Of a stretch of DNA of 64,000 nt, positions 39,380-49,769 are shown one piece after another. The DNA lies in the NCBI GenBank assembly GCA_964036315.1, contig OZ038498.1, forward strand, positions 9,630,861-9,694,860. The letters run 5' to 3'. Made by a program: the position numbers and the translations under genes. Numbering within the stretch: the stretch's first letter is position 1; every line of letters begins with the position of its first letter. The stretch is from Acanthosepion esculentum (Eukaryota > Mollusca > Cephalopoda > Sepiida > Sepiidae). Under the pieces are notes generated by a model. It saw only the letters and a program-made list of their open reading frames with translations. It made no database searches and was not told where the DNA came from.

Positions 39380-39444
39380 GCTCCTTCGTAGCTAAACTGG
39401 TACAGTGCGTCAGGCTATATGGTCGTTCGATTCCCGTTGGAGGA
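39380..39444 (+). tRNA. tRNA-like sequence (pseudogene or SINE head)
   Basis: A 65-nt segment resembles a tRNA: a CTCCTTC-type 5' arm against GGAGGA at the end, GTAGCTAAACTGGTA in the A-box/D-arm position, CGTCAGG around the anticodon stem, and GTCGTTCGATTCCCG as T-arm/B-box. It is about 7-10 nt short of a normal tRNA, with the loss in the anticodon/variable region, so it is unlikely to be functional. A partial inverted copy of its middle lies 110 bp upstream (39272-39285). Confidence 0.5.
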
Positions 39445-39884
39445 CGCATAATTTTCTATGAAATTTCTCGGATGTTCAGACCGGTTAATGCTGTTTATTA
39501 TAAACAGAGCGTTTACTTAAATATGTGTGTCTTTATAAATAATGTATAACAATAAAATAAACTTATGTAGTAAAAGTAGTAATAGAAAATCACAAGGCAA
39601 CTTGCTTTCTATAGTTGATGACAGTTATTACCTTATTTGAATGTAGAATATAAAGTTAAAAAAGAGACAAATATTCCTTACTTCTAATTATTTAGAAATT
39701 TCCGAGACACTGGGTGAGAATCTTTACTTGTCGCTTTTATGTAAACGCACCTTTGACTCGATCAGTTGTCTCTTTAATCATAGTACCCCTTTATGATATG
39801 AGTAAGTGTGACTCTTTACAACTTTTTGTGGCTTTAAGTAACTTTTTGCCCTTTACTAACCCCCTTTTTGTCCCTGTTCTGCCA

Positions 39885-41880
39885 TCCATTCTTCTTCTTT
39901 ATGTGCCGTGTCCCCCCTCAAGGTGTAGGCGATTATGGTTCTCCACAACTTCCTGTCCCTTTCATTATGTTATTTTTCCTAAACCCTGTCCCGCCATCCA
40001 TTTACATTATGTATGTTATGCATTGTTTTCGTCTGTCTCTTTTGCCCTCTCTCTCCGTCTCGTGAGTATCAGATTTTCCAAGCCCTCCTTCCTCGTTATG
40101 TCCCCCAGAAACCTCAACACTCTTCCTGGTGTTAAGTATAACTTACCTTTTTTCCATTTTCTTTAAAACTTCGTCGTTACTGACATGTTCGGTCCACGGT
40201 ATCCTCAGTATCCTTCTGTAGAACCACATTTCTGTTTGTTCAAGTCTCTTCTTCATCTTTGAGGAGCTCGTCCAATACTCACTAATATACAAGAGGACAG
40301 ATACCACATAGCAGTTTTGTATTCTTTTCCTTGTTTATATCGAATTTTTTTATTTCTTAGCGGTTTGTTTAGTTTCAGAATGCTTCCTTGCCTATCCCAA
40401 TACGCCTTCGGATCTCAGCGTCGCTTTTCCGCCCTCTGTTAAAACACTTCCAAGATATTTAAATTTCCACACTTGTTTAATTTTGGTACCTCCGATTTGC
40501 AATTGGCACTTTGGACTCATCTTTTTTTGCTAACAGCAATCCATTCTCTCTTCTTGCAGTTGATGTTTAATCCTTTTTTTCTCGCTTTCCCTCACTACCT
40601 TCTGTAGAGGTTTTTGTGGGTTTTTTTTTCTGTGTCTGTTATCAACGTCTCGTCATCTGCATACCTTATGTTGTTTAAATCATGGCTGTCAATAATGAAT
40701 CCTGGTAGGACTTCTAGTTCTCTCATGATCGCTTCACTGTATAGGTTGAATAAGTCCGGTGAGACGGTACATCCTTGCCTTACACCCCTTTCTATTTCCA
40801 TCTGCTGAATTCATTTTCTCTCCGTATGCAGGCAATTTCCTGCCAGTATTGGTTTTAATATCTTTCCTAAATATATTAAGGTTGCTGAGCAATTCCAGCA
40901 GATCTTTGTGGCGTACTTTGTCGAACTCCTTTGAAAGTACACGTCCTTCTGCCTTTCTATTGATCTTTCTGATAATGTTCTGAGCATAAATATCGCGTTG
41001 CTTGTTCCGGTGGATTTGACAAACACGTACTGTTTTTCTCCTATTTGCGATCTGATTCTACTAGGCGCTCTGTTGATCAATATTCGGATGATCACTTTCG
41101 CTATACGGTTCATTAATCTGATTGTCCGATGGAGTTCACATTCGTTTGCACCTAGTTTCTTAGTGCTATGAAAATAAATCTACTTCGGTCTTCCGGTATA
41201 TCCCCACTGTTGTAGATTTATTATTTCTATCTTGTCTATGCTGAGATCGCCTAAGACCTTCAGCATCTCCATTACAAATTCGTCTGGCCCTGCCGCTTTG
41301 TTTCTGTTCAATTTGGCTAATGCTGCTTCCACTTCCACAAATTTTAATATTTCCGGTCCGTCGATATTTCTTCGTATTTCCGGTTATTCTCGGTCGTCGT
41401 GGAAGATTTCTTCGATAATTTCGTTCCATTTTTGGAATATATTTTTCTTTTTTTAATAACAGCGTTCCGTCCTTGGACTTTATGCATCCTGTTGATGAGC
41501 ATGTCTTTTGTCCTGTAAGTATTCTTATCTTTTTATGTATGTCTGCTTTATTTTCGTTGAGCCGTTCCTCTTTAGCTTGTCTGCATTTGATTTTTATTTA
41601 TTTATCTACTGTCGTATATTGTGTTCCGTGTTTTAGTATAGATTTTGTCTCTTTTTCAGCACATCGATAATTTCGTCTGTCATCCATTCATTTTTTTTTC
41701 TTCGTCTCCAATCCTTTGGGATGGTCTCGGTGGCTGCTGTTACTAAAGCTTCTCTTAAATTGCCCCCCCCCACCGTGTGCCAACCACTCAAACGTATTAA
41801 GCAGGTTGCTCGCTGTTTCAATTGCTTCTCTCGCCTTCTTCGTGAGTGTTGAATCCTTTAGACCCTCTTTCCTCACACTT
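39885..41880 (-). pseudogene. RTE-like LINE ORF2, long degenerate copy (copy 2)
   Basis: A 2-kb minus-strand remnant of an endonuclease/reverse transcriptase ORF. Order from 41880 downward: linker with WMTDEIIDVLKKRQ (about 41650-41700); fingers region with MNRIAKVIIRILINRA and GEKQYVFVKSTGTSNAIF (41113-41000); motif A as KEFDKVRH in a shifted frame (about 40930); motif B as GVRQGCTVSPDLFNLY (about 40780); motif C as YADDETL (about 40650); then the thumb and a C-terminal WRTIIAYTLRG (about 39930). The YADD catalytic box is intact, but at least four frameshifts break the ORF. 5'-truncated: the AP-endonuclease domain is not seen. It shares its 3' end with the copies at 37745 and 60288. Confidence 0.85.
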
Positions 41881-42261
41881 TTCTGAAATTTCTTTTTCTA
41901 ATTATTGGTAAAAGTTGATTTGTATTTCCTATTTTACACTATCTTACAACATATGGGCGACGTGTGTCCTTTCACTTTGCTAGTCATAACTGTTTCTTGC
42001 CACGCCTTGTATCTGAATATATTACGTATTAATTATTTATGTAAGATGTGATATCATGTTTAAGATTTATTAAGAAAATACTTCAAAACATTTATTCCCT
42101 TTAATAATTAGAGATACTGCAATTTTAGTGTATAATTCACAGTTGTAATCAGTACCAAATTCATTTTAACGGACTTTTCTATCGTGATGTAATGGAATAA
42201 ACTGTCACCCCTATGAGTAACTACATTATAGGAAGTACTACTTATAAGTATCTGTAAGTCA

Positions 42262-42960
42262 ACGGCCGAGCGGTTGAACTCTCTGCCTTCGGGCAGAGAG
42301 GAACACGAACGAGGCTATGCCGAAAGGCAGAGTTTCGTTCGGGGAGGTAGACCGACCCTGAACCCGTTTATACGGGTTCAAAGGGAATATTTTTGGCCGA
42401 GCCTACGGGCTCGGAGATCCCACGTTAAACCCGGCCTTGTGCCACATGCGACCCTCGTGGGGGGGGCTGAATATTCCAGCTGAAATCTTTTTCATCTGTG
42501 ATGGTCAAACTCTCTGACTCTGAGCAGAGAGAATCCCCAGACGTGGCTATGCCGAAAGGCAGAGTCTCGTCTCGGGGAACAGCTACCCGACCCTTTTTTT
42601 ATACGGGGTCTACAGGAATTTTTGGCTGAGCCCACGGGCTCGGTTGCCCCACATTATACCCGGCCTTGTGTCACATCTGATCGGTTAGTAAATACACTAG
42701 TTGAACCCGGACGAGGCTATGCCGAAGAGTAGAGTCTCGTCCGGGGAGCTAGACAGACCCGATCCCGTTTATGCGGAGTCTACGGGGATTTTTTTGGCCG
42801 AGCCTACGGGCTCGGATTGCCCCACATTAAATTCGGCCTTGTGCCACATGTGACTGCGTGGGGCAGTTGCTAGATACCGTCTAGTTAGAATCTTTTCCAG
42901 CTGTGCTGGTCGAACTCTCTGCCTTCGGGCAGAGAGGAACCCGGACGAAACTCTGCCCTA
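42262..42960 (+). mobile_element. Cluster of four SINE bodies rich in tetraloop hairpins
   Basis: Four tandem copies, spaced about 230, 170 and 230 bp, of a GC-rich body in AT-rich surroundings; the fourth is truncated. Each copy carries: CTCTCTGCC and GGCAGAGAG around a TTCG loop (42279-42300); a GCC-GAAA-GGC hairpin in the arm flanked by ACGAGG and CGTTC (from 42309); a CCCGT-TTAT-ACGGG hairpin; CCGAGCC and GGCTCGG around TACG (from about 42395); and the conserved CGGCCTTGTGCCACAT (42432, 42661, 42834). The first copy starts GGCCGAGCGGTTGAA, which looks like a tRNA A-box. The same body is the 3' part of the SINE at 44276. No protein. Confidence 0.8.
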
Positions 42961-44275
42961 CGGATACCGTCTAGCTGGGATCTGTTGAGTACGACTCAGA
43001 CTTACGCGAGAACTACCGACTTTCCAATAGCAGCACTCACTACAGGATTGACTTGCGACGATCGTGTGCATAACTGTTACCTTATTTCTTATTGTACTGG
43101 TTTTGTACAATAAACCTTTACTTTTTTTATCCACCGTGTGTTTCAAGTATATCTTCCTATTAGCACGGAATATAACATATCGTTATGTATGCTTTCGCAC
43201 TCCTATACATTACATACTCTCCAGTGGAAGAAGAGCAGGTGACGAAGACGACTTAACACAGAAGAAATAATTGATACAAGATTTCCTCTAGCATAGAGAA
43301 TCGAGAATAACCTACTTCCATATAGACTTACGACAGACAATCAAAAATGGCCGGAGTGTAAAATGACTGGAATATTGTGACGACGGCAATCAATATGAGA
43401 TCACTGGTTCGAGTAAATCAATTATCAATAATAGTGATAATTCTTCATATAAAAAATACCGGAAAAAGTAATGTGAAAATCATTTATTAAATATATTCCT
43501 CACATGATTTTTGTATTTATATCTATAATATAAAATCTGCAATATGAAAAATGATTACTGTTTATATTTTAAATTTTTCATGCTATAAAATTAATATCTC
43601 TTTGCTTTTATTATTTATTTTTTCTCTCCACAATTACTGCAAATATCATATAAATGAACCAATCACATATAACAACATTAATATTCTATATTAAAAAACG
43701 GTATTATGCTGATATATTTTTTTACATTTTCTTCCTGTTAATGTAACGAACAATACGTTGTAGCCATTTCAAGTAAATGGATGAAAAAAAATCCAAATTT
43801 GAAGAAGACTTGTTTCTTCCTTTTCATAAGAATCCAGTCCAAGTCGCTTTTTTAATTATTTTTTTTTCCTGAATTTCTTTTGCTTCTCATCTCAGGGTCA
43901 ATCCTCTTGACATTGTCTTGATGCTGACACAATATATCAGGATTTAAACAGAAGAATGATGCTGATCTTGTACAAATATTCATTAACACATTTAATTATC
44001 AACTCCAGACAGATTTGGAGGTTGCAGGAAAAAGCAGCGCAATGATCAAAAACTAGGACTGAAACCATGTTATTGATTACATTCTCCCGAGTTCGTTGCT
44101 CAAAACTATTCCAGCTTTTATATTTACTCAAAAGAAGAAACTTGCTAAAGAGTATGTGATCGAAATGTCTTTATAATCATCTCCGGTGGGCCTTATCAAA
44201 TTTTCCAGAAACAAAATATAGAGATGCATATTCAAACGCGAGTCATTTTGTTTAAATATTCCTACAAAACTTTGT
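42961..44275. other. Intergenic AT-rich DNA; possible LTR-like 3' end at 43100
   Basis: No supportable gene. At 43097-43145 a TTGTACAATAAACCTTTAC segment followed by T-rich and GTGTG sequence resembles the polyadenylation region of a retroelement, but no partner repeat is visible. Remaining sequence is AT-rich with no recognisable element. Confidence 0.45.
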
Positions 44276-44651
44276 GCACCTCGGTGTGGCGTAATGGTTA
44301 GCAAGCTTGTCTTACTAGATCAGTTACTACTGAAAAGTAAGTTCGATCCTCACTGGGTGCCCCATACATTCGGCCTTGTGCCACATCTAAGCTGGGCTTA
44401 GAAAATCACACAGGAGCAGTTTCATAGCCTGTTCAACTGTCGGACTCTGTCTCGGCAGAGAGGAACCCAAACGAGGCTTTGCCGAAGGGCAAAGTTTCGT
44501 CCGGTAGACAGACCCTGAACCCGTTTATACGGGTTATAAAGGAATAATGTTCTAAGGGTAGGCCGAGCCTACGGGCACGGAGAACCCACGGTAAACTCGG
44601 CTTTGTGCCACATACATCCCTTGTGGTGGGGGCGTTAAATATTAATAATCT
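44276..44651 (+). mobile_element. tRNA-derived SINE with hairpin body and target-site duplication
   Basis: Bounded by the perfect 11-bp direct repeat TACAAAACTTT at 44263-44273 and 44652-44662. The head (44276-44361) is tRNA-like: GCACC pairs with GGTGC, A-box TGGCGTAATGG (44287-44297), B-box AGTTCGATCCT (44340-44350). Next come the conserved CGGCCTTGTGCCACATC (44371) and then the hairpin body (about 44440-44640), with CTTTGCC-GAAG-GGCAAAG and CCCGT-TTAT-ACGGG, and a second CGGCTTTGTGCCACAT (44599). The body is the one found alone in the 42262 cluster and at 56078. Transcribed presumably by RNA polymerase III from the internal A and B boxes. No coding capacity. Confidence 0.85.
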
Positions 44652-44662
44652 TACAAAACTTT

Positions 44663-46489
44663 AGTAGTGACAACAAGGTATCTTTTGTTACCTCAACGAA
44701 ACATTAAACTTTAATCCTGACCTTAACTTCTTTCAATTACTGAAAATAAAATAGTTTATTTACAGAATGGCATTAAAAAATCGACAATCCACCATAATGT
44801 TATTTTCTGCTAAATAATTCTTTATTAATCATGGCTGAATACTGCAGAAACTCAAAGTCGATATCTCTTCATTATTAATTTGTTGTTTAAACTGAAGATA
44901 CTAACTTCAAAAAATATCTATAAGCCAAAAATAAGTTTAAATACTAATCACAGTTTTTATCCAGGCAACACCAGGTTAATTACTGAAATATTTAAATAAA
45001 TAAATTAGTGTTAGAGAAGAAGTTTTCAAATTGAACTTATTGTTGCTTACTTCTTTCGTCATTTTTCGTTATTATTCGTCATTTTTCGTTATTATTCGTT
45101 ATTTTTCGTCATTTTGCCTCAAGAAAAGACAGGAACACGAACGTCGTTTTTCTTTTTTCTTGTTATTTACTATTCGGAAATTAAAAGTCTTTGAAGTTGG
45201 AGTCTAATGTAATTAGACAGGAAAGGGGGTCAGAGAATAAAATAACAAAGACGCAAGTGAAAAAAGAAAGTGAAAACAAAGACAGATTACAATCAAGAAA
45301 TCTAGAAACATGAAAGCCAAGAAGAGGAATTTAAAAAAATACGAGTTTAATATCTGAAGGAAATGTTGACAATTTTCTACAGAATAGTTAATAAATTCAG
45401 CTTTCTTTGTGAATTTTATGCGTTGAAGTACAAGAAACTTCTCTCCATTTATCATCTGGTTAGAGTCTTTTCGTTGCACTGGCGGACAATTTTATAATGG
45501 AGATTTATCTCTGATATCAGCAGTTGATGTTGGAATTCATGTTAAGACCGGCTATTCTGTAAAATCTCTCTTTTCAGTCTTCTTACGGCATAAGAAGATC
45601 TGCCCAATCCCATGTAAAAAAACATCTACATTTATCAAGGTCATATTGCTCGCGTAGTAGAAAGTTGGCATAATGGATATACAACTTGCCTACGTACTTT
45701 TGGGTCAAACGTTCGAATCCGTGCAGGATTCACTTAATAATTCCATGTATTGAACGAAGTAACTAATAATAACAAAACAAAAGTCATTGAAACAAAGCAA
45801 GTTCAGTCGACCATTGATGACAATTCCAGAACAACGTAACTATAAACAAATTTTTCTATCCTCTGCCAGCCGCAATGATGGAGAAAGCATTACCTCGAAC
45901 CGTCGCCAGTGAGACACGCTGCAAGAGCCATTCCGTTTCGCGAGGCTCGTCCCTTAATCGAGACGCAATAGCGCCAATCCTCCGAAGGAACGCCATCGAA
46001 CGAGGGCCAATAACCCCTGAAGTCTCCACTGCCACAGGAGTAAAAAAAAAAATCTATCAGCGAGAGAAGAATATTTAACTATTTTTTTTATCTCAGCGTC
46101 TCGGGCGACGGATCCCGGATCAACCGCTGACCTGATCAAATTACCGGCCGAAAATGTATCCGCACAGGTCGCATCCCAAATCAACGACTTACCCATTTTA
46201 AAAGGGAAGATAGTAATGCCATCCGGTCGCTTTCCATCACCACGGTCGAGTCCTACGGGTTCGATTTGGGAAGATCATATTGATATAGAAATGCAAAAAC
46301 CATTATCTCCTTTTGGTTGAGATGAACTCACGAGAGTCAGGTGACGATCGCTGAATGACGTCATTTCCTATCAAAAGATAAACGCCCCCCCCCCCCAAGA
46401 AAAATTCAAAATTGAACTTCATCAGCATCACTACTTTGATGATGGATGTCATGCTCCCTTGTTACTGTCCTAACCCAGTTATGGCAAGG
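44663..46489. other. Intergenic DNA with small repeats
   Basis: No supported gene. A 20-bp repeat (CGTCATTTTTCGTTATTATT, about three copies) lies at 45058-45116. A tRNA-like A/B-box pair lies at 45665-45725. A GC-richer block (45870-46260) has short frames in both directions (67 codons +, 80 codons -) with no motif; it may be a decayed element. A run of C lies at 46386-46397. Confidence 0.5.
45662..45730 (+). tRNA. tRNA-like SINE head remnant
   Basis: TTGGCATAATGGATA (A-box position) and ACGTTCGAATCC (B-box position) are spaced as in a tRNA, about 45 bp apart, with poor stem pairing elsewhere. Best read as a decayed SINE head. Confidence 0.4.
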
Positions 46490-46625
46490 GCACCTCGAGG
46501 CGGTGTAATGGTTAACCAGCTTTTCTCGCTAGAACAATTATGACTGAGCAGTGAGTTCGATCCTCACTGGGTGTCCCCTACTTTCGGCCTTGTGCCACAT
46601 CTAAGCTACGATTGAAAAATCACTA
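46490..46625 (+). mobile_element. tRNA-derived SINE, head only
   Basis: Head GCACCTCGAGGCGGTGTAAT is close to that of the SINE at 44276, with A-box GGTGTAATGG, B-box GAGTTCGATCCTC (46554-46566) and the following CGGCCTTGTGCCACATCTAA (46585-46604). The hairpin body is absent: after about 46625 the sequence diverges. No target-site duplication seen. So either a truncated copy or a shorter subfamily. Confidence 0.75.
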
Positions 46626-46649
46626 TCCCAATTCCAGCAAATAGAAAAT

Positions 46650-46964
46650 GTGGACGTGGCTTTAATAAAAGTGAAGCTAGATTTTGCCATAACCGATATA
46701 GAAAAGATCAAGGAAACAACATCTCTTAACCTGATTTTATTTATTAGAGACATCGAGGGCAACATGTACAAGGGTGAGTATCAGATCGCAAAGTCCACAT
46801 TCAAAATGTGCGTCAAATTTATTAACTTGATATGTAACATGCACCCCTTGCTTCCAAACACCCGTCAAGATTGTGTGCATTTGGAGTGTAGAGTCACTGA
46901 CCCATCTGCTTCCCGATTGAAGAAGGGTTCTAAGTTTATGGAGAGGCGGTGTTATAAATCCTAA
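46650..46964 (+). CDS. Hypothetical 104-codon frame after a SINE (doubtful)
   Basis: A 104-codon frame of mixed composition (MDVALIKVKLDFAITDIEKI... to ...ERRCYKS) with no low-complexity bias and six cysteines. I do not recognise it. It begins 25 bp after the SINE at 46490. A splice-donor-like AAGGGTGAGTAT falls inside it at about 46769, so if it is coding it might be an exon ending there. Neighbouring sequence shows no further exons. It may equally be part of a decayed transposon or chance. Confidence 0.2.
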   Translation: MDVALIKVKLDFAITDIEKIKETTSLNLILFIRDIEGNMYKGEYQIAKSTFKMCVKFINLICNMHPLLPNTRQDCVHLECRVTDPSASRLKKGSKFMERRCYKS

Positions 46965-47737
46965 TTGTCCACTATGGACGTGAGCGAATCAACAAATGGG
47001 CTGAGGATGGAAAGGATTGACAGGCGACTACCGCAGCTATCATCGAGTGGGACCTGCTGCAGATTGTTTTCAAAACACAACACTACCCCAGAGACAGCTT
47101 TAGCCATTGGTGAGAAAATTTCACTTTAAATACGTGTTTCGTTCATCATAGAATTTTCACTCCCCAGCGGAATCACGTGTGAATACAACGCTGAAAGTAC
47201 ACAGCATTCAAATGTTTTAAACTTACTTAATCGCAGACAGTCATATCTGATAACTGTAATAAACAAACAGATAAAAAATACAATACCCAATGTAAATCTC
47301 TCAACATCTTTCATAGGACTTTACAGACACGTACATACGGAAAAAGGACATCTCTACAGTCGCACCCTTTCATATTCTTACTATTTACTTTACTCGATCA
47401 CTAATAATCGGTACAATTATTTTTAGAAAAAGATTTTGAATTTGGAAAGGCGCTAGATTTGGTAGAATAAATTTTCACTTATCTTGAGCAATAAAAATTA
47501 TTACTTTACCAGATCCAAGGCCTTTTCACTCCTGTTGGAAAACCCTCCCCGCTGATTGACCATACCGTCAGCAGTGTAGCTGTATTCACCTTGTTTGGTC
47601 AACTGCGGGTTGGTGAAGCTACTTAACACATTGTGGAGGATATTCAGAGTTGTCTTTATCCGAGACCGGTTACGACCCAAGTCTATAGAACCCAGTTTGT
47701 TCTACGATTTACCCATAGCTGGTAGAGTTAAGAAGAG
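46965..47737. other. Intergenic DNA, no feature recognised
   Basis: Short frames (47126-47314 -, 47595-47828 +) show no motif. I see no RNA gene or tandem repeat here. Confidence 0.5.
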
Positions 47738-47880
47738 ATGGTTTGGCTTGGTTTGTTTTGTTTTACGGCATATCAACCTCAATGGGTCATTTAATGCCAA
47801 CAACTTTTTTTTCCTGGTAATATTTTAGTTTTGTCAAAAATCTATTTCTATTAATATTTTTTTCATCAAAAATATATAGC
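47738..47880 (-). mobile_element. Dual-minisatellite retroposon, 3' fragment
   Basis: Minus-strand 3' end of the family: the complement of the A-rich tail (ATGGTTTGGCTTGGTTTG on +), the conserved 3' segment (AACCTCAATGGGTCATTTAA on +), then two or three degenerate units of minisatellite A. It stops at 47880, where retroviral-type LTR-adjacent sequence begins. It confirms that the tail and the 3' segment travel together without the minisatellite B end, as expected for 5' truncation. Confidence 0.75.
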
Positions 47881-47881
47881 T

Positions 47882-47990
47882 GTGTGACACCCAACCCTCC
47901 TCTGTCCTGGTCAGGGCACCATTTGTGACACCCGTACTGGTCGCGGCGCACTTGTGACACCCGACTTCTTTTTCAGTCACGACGCCAAAA
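47882..47990 (-). other. Start of LTR-element internal region with three PBS-like modules
   Basis: Directly 3' of the candidate LTR on the minus strand come three related modules, each a primer-binding-site-like GCC/GTC..GTGACC segment followed by GGGTGTCACA: TTTTGGCGTCGTGACTG (ending at 47990), AGTGCGCCGCGACCAG, and AATGGTGCCCTGACCAG. Sequence of this kind normally follows the 5' LTR of Ty3/Gypsy-type elements, where a host tRNA primes minus-strand synthesis. Three copies is unusual. The internal region is lost after about 109 bp. Confidence 0.5.
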
Positions 47991-48960
47991 TGTGACGTCG
48001 GTCCTTTGCGACGGGCTAACCCTGGGACATCGGTTGAGGTCTTGTTGGGTTCTAGCACCAACTTGTCGTACTCGGCTCGCTTCCAACGCCTGGTCACCGA
48101 AGCAACTGCTTTGATCTCGATTCAACCTACCCACGTTGTGATTTGATCTTAGGTTGACGAGATCAATCAAACGTCGGGCCGTAGTGCCAGCCGAATCCGG
48201 GTCAAGGTGATACTGCACAATAAATGTAGACAAAAAAAAACAAAAGCACAAACAACAACTTCAAGGCGAGAGACTGGTTAGGAATAGTGATTAATTTTAT
48301 GTCGGTTTGTTGAGTTACGGGAGTGCGTCTCTCTCTTTCTCTCCCAGCCCGAAGAAAAAAAAATGTGGATTGTAACACTTTTGCGTTCCTTAACTAGTTC
48401 TGGATATCTGTATGGAGAATATAAGTCAGACTTCTATAATTTGTTCTTGGTTAGAAGTCTAATTCGGAAATTTGTTTTGGTGGGAAATCTAAAGTCGGAC
48501 TTCAACAAATCTGTTCTTGGTTAGAAGTCTAAGTCGGAAGGCATGGAATCGTGCGGTCACCTGTGCGAGGCGCGTCTCTCTCTTACTGTACTGGCTGTAC
48601 TCTTCTGACTCACTGTCTGGACTCGACCCGACTCTCCGAACTCGACTCTCCTCGACGAACTCTCTGAAACACCCGTAGATGTTTGCTTATATGGACGCCG
48701 ATCAAAACCTGGCGTGGGGTCGGACGTGGTGTGGCCACCACGTTGATTTCAAATCCCCAATAAGGATTTTCTTTTTTTTCGGCCAAAAATAATTATCATT
48801 TTCCGTATTTGGAAATCTTATTCCACTCCCACCCTCTTCTGCTCTCATATGGGTATCTCACCATACTTTAGAGGGCGTCAACGGTTTTCCCACTTCCTCG
48901 CAGTAACATCTCATACCTATCCTCTCAATGGGCGGTGGCAGGCCTCCTCTCTGTGTCACA
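47991..48960 (-). mobile_element. Candidate 970-bp LTR (Gypsy-like)
   Basis: On the minus strand the segment starts TGTGACACAGAGAGG (48960) and ends GACGTCACA (47991), so it has TG...CA ends and the short inverted terminus TGTGAC/GTCACA. A TATA-like CATATAAG (48686-48693) sits 270 bp inside with a plausible start downstream, and a PBS-like segment follows its 3' end. Inside, at 48425-48545, there are imperfect direct repeats of TTCTTGGTTAGAAGTCTAA. No second LTR, gag or pol is in the window. The 5-bp flanks (CAAAA, TGATC) do not match, consistent with a 5' LTR whose element is truncated rather than a solo LTR. Confidence 0.55.
48686..48693 (-). promoter_or_regulatory. TATA-like box in candidate LTR
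   Basis: Minus-strand CATATAAG in the middle of the putative U3 region, followed downstream by GA-rich sequence. Only position and consensus support it. Confidence 0.35.
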
Positions 48961-49542
48961 TGATCATCTCCGCCTGGCTATTCGGCCAATAGGCGTCAAC
49001 TGATAATCTCAATTTTTATCCAACTTCACGGGATATGGTTTTTCTCAACCAGGTTTATCCGTCAACATCAAGTGGACGATTCTTTTTGGCGAAATTGGGT
49101 TAATTAAAATACCCTAACATAGCCTTCGTTATCACAAACGAACTTAAACAAAATGCAGATGTCCTGTGTGCGGTCGGCAGACGGCCCATCAACTACTGAT
49201 AACACAAGTTCGTCATCCTGACACAGCCAATGTTTTATCTGCCCAGAAGCTCTGGTATCCCTCAACTAATTTTCACGACAATGACCATCAGAATTTTCGT
49301 GGGTGGTCTTTTTTTCTTTTATCATCTAAGTTGTTAAGTCTTGTCCCTCTGTTTCCCTCTTTTCCCTCTCCCTTTCCTTCCTTTGTCCTCGAAGAGAATT
49401 TGGCATATCTCAGCATCAAACTTCAGCGAGAAAGTAAAGTGGTTATCTTGAATTGCACTTGAAAATAACAAAACAAAAAATCTTTTTTTTCTTTTTTTTT
49501 TCACCGATACTCTGTTTGGGAAAATAACAAAACAAAAAGAAT
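48961..49542. other. Intergenic DNA before LINE
   Basis: No supported gene. At 49152-49190 the frame reads KCRCPVCGRQTAHQ, which recalls a zinc-knuckle or the start of a LINE ORF but is too short to assign. T-rich runs at 49300-49330 and 49485-49500. Confidence 0.4.
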
Positions 49543-49665
49543 ATCGCTCAGTATGTCTTTCGTTATATCTATCGGTGTAAGTAATCGCTCAGTATGTCTT
49601 TCGTTATATCTATCGGTGTAAGTAATCGCTCAGTATGTCTTTCGTTATATCTATAGGTTTAAGTA
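49543..49665. repeat. 41-bp tandem repeat, three units
   Basis: Three units of 41 bp starting ATCGCTCAGTATGTCTTTCG, in exact 41-bp steps (49543, 49584, 49625); the third diverges at its end. It lies 60-100 bp upstream of the LINE reverse transcriptase remnant. Confidence 0.95.
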
Positions 49666-49769
49666 TCCCCGTAATTAACTTCTGTGGTTAATCAATTGAT
49701 TAATTAACCTGCCGTTCCTAAATAGTGTTACAGCTGGAAATCATTATTTTTTCAAAAACGTATGTCTAC

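Noticed and set aside
43064..43270. LTR R/U5 region with AATAAA at 43109
   Set aside because: No repeat partner or TG...CA ends could be found; only a single polyadenylation-like signal.
45875..46196. Overlapping + and - frames in a GC-richer block
   Set aside because: No motif, and the two strands are about equally open; probably a decayed element.
49152..49200. Zinc-knuckle start of LINE ORF1 (CRCPVCGRQTAHQ)
   Set aside because: Too short, one motif only, no continuing frame to the reverse transcriptase.
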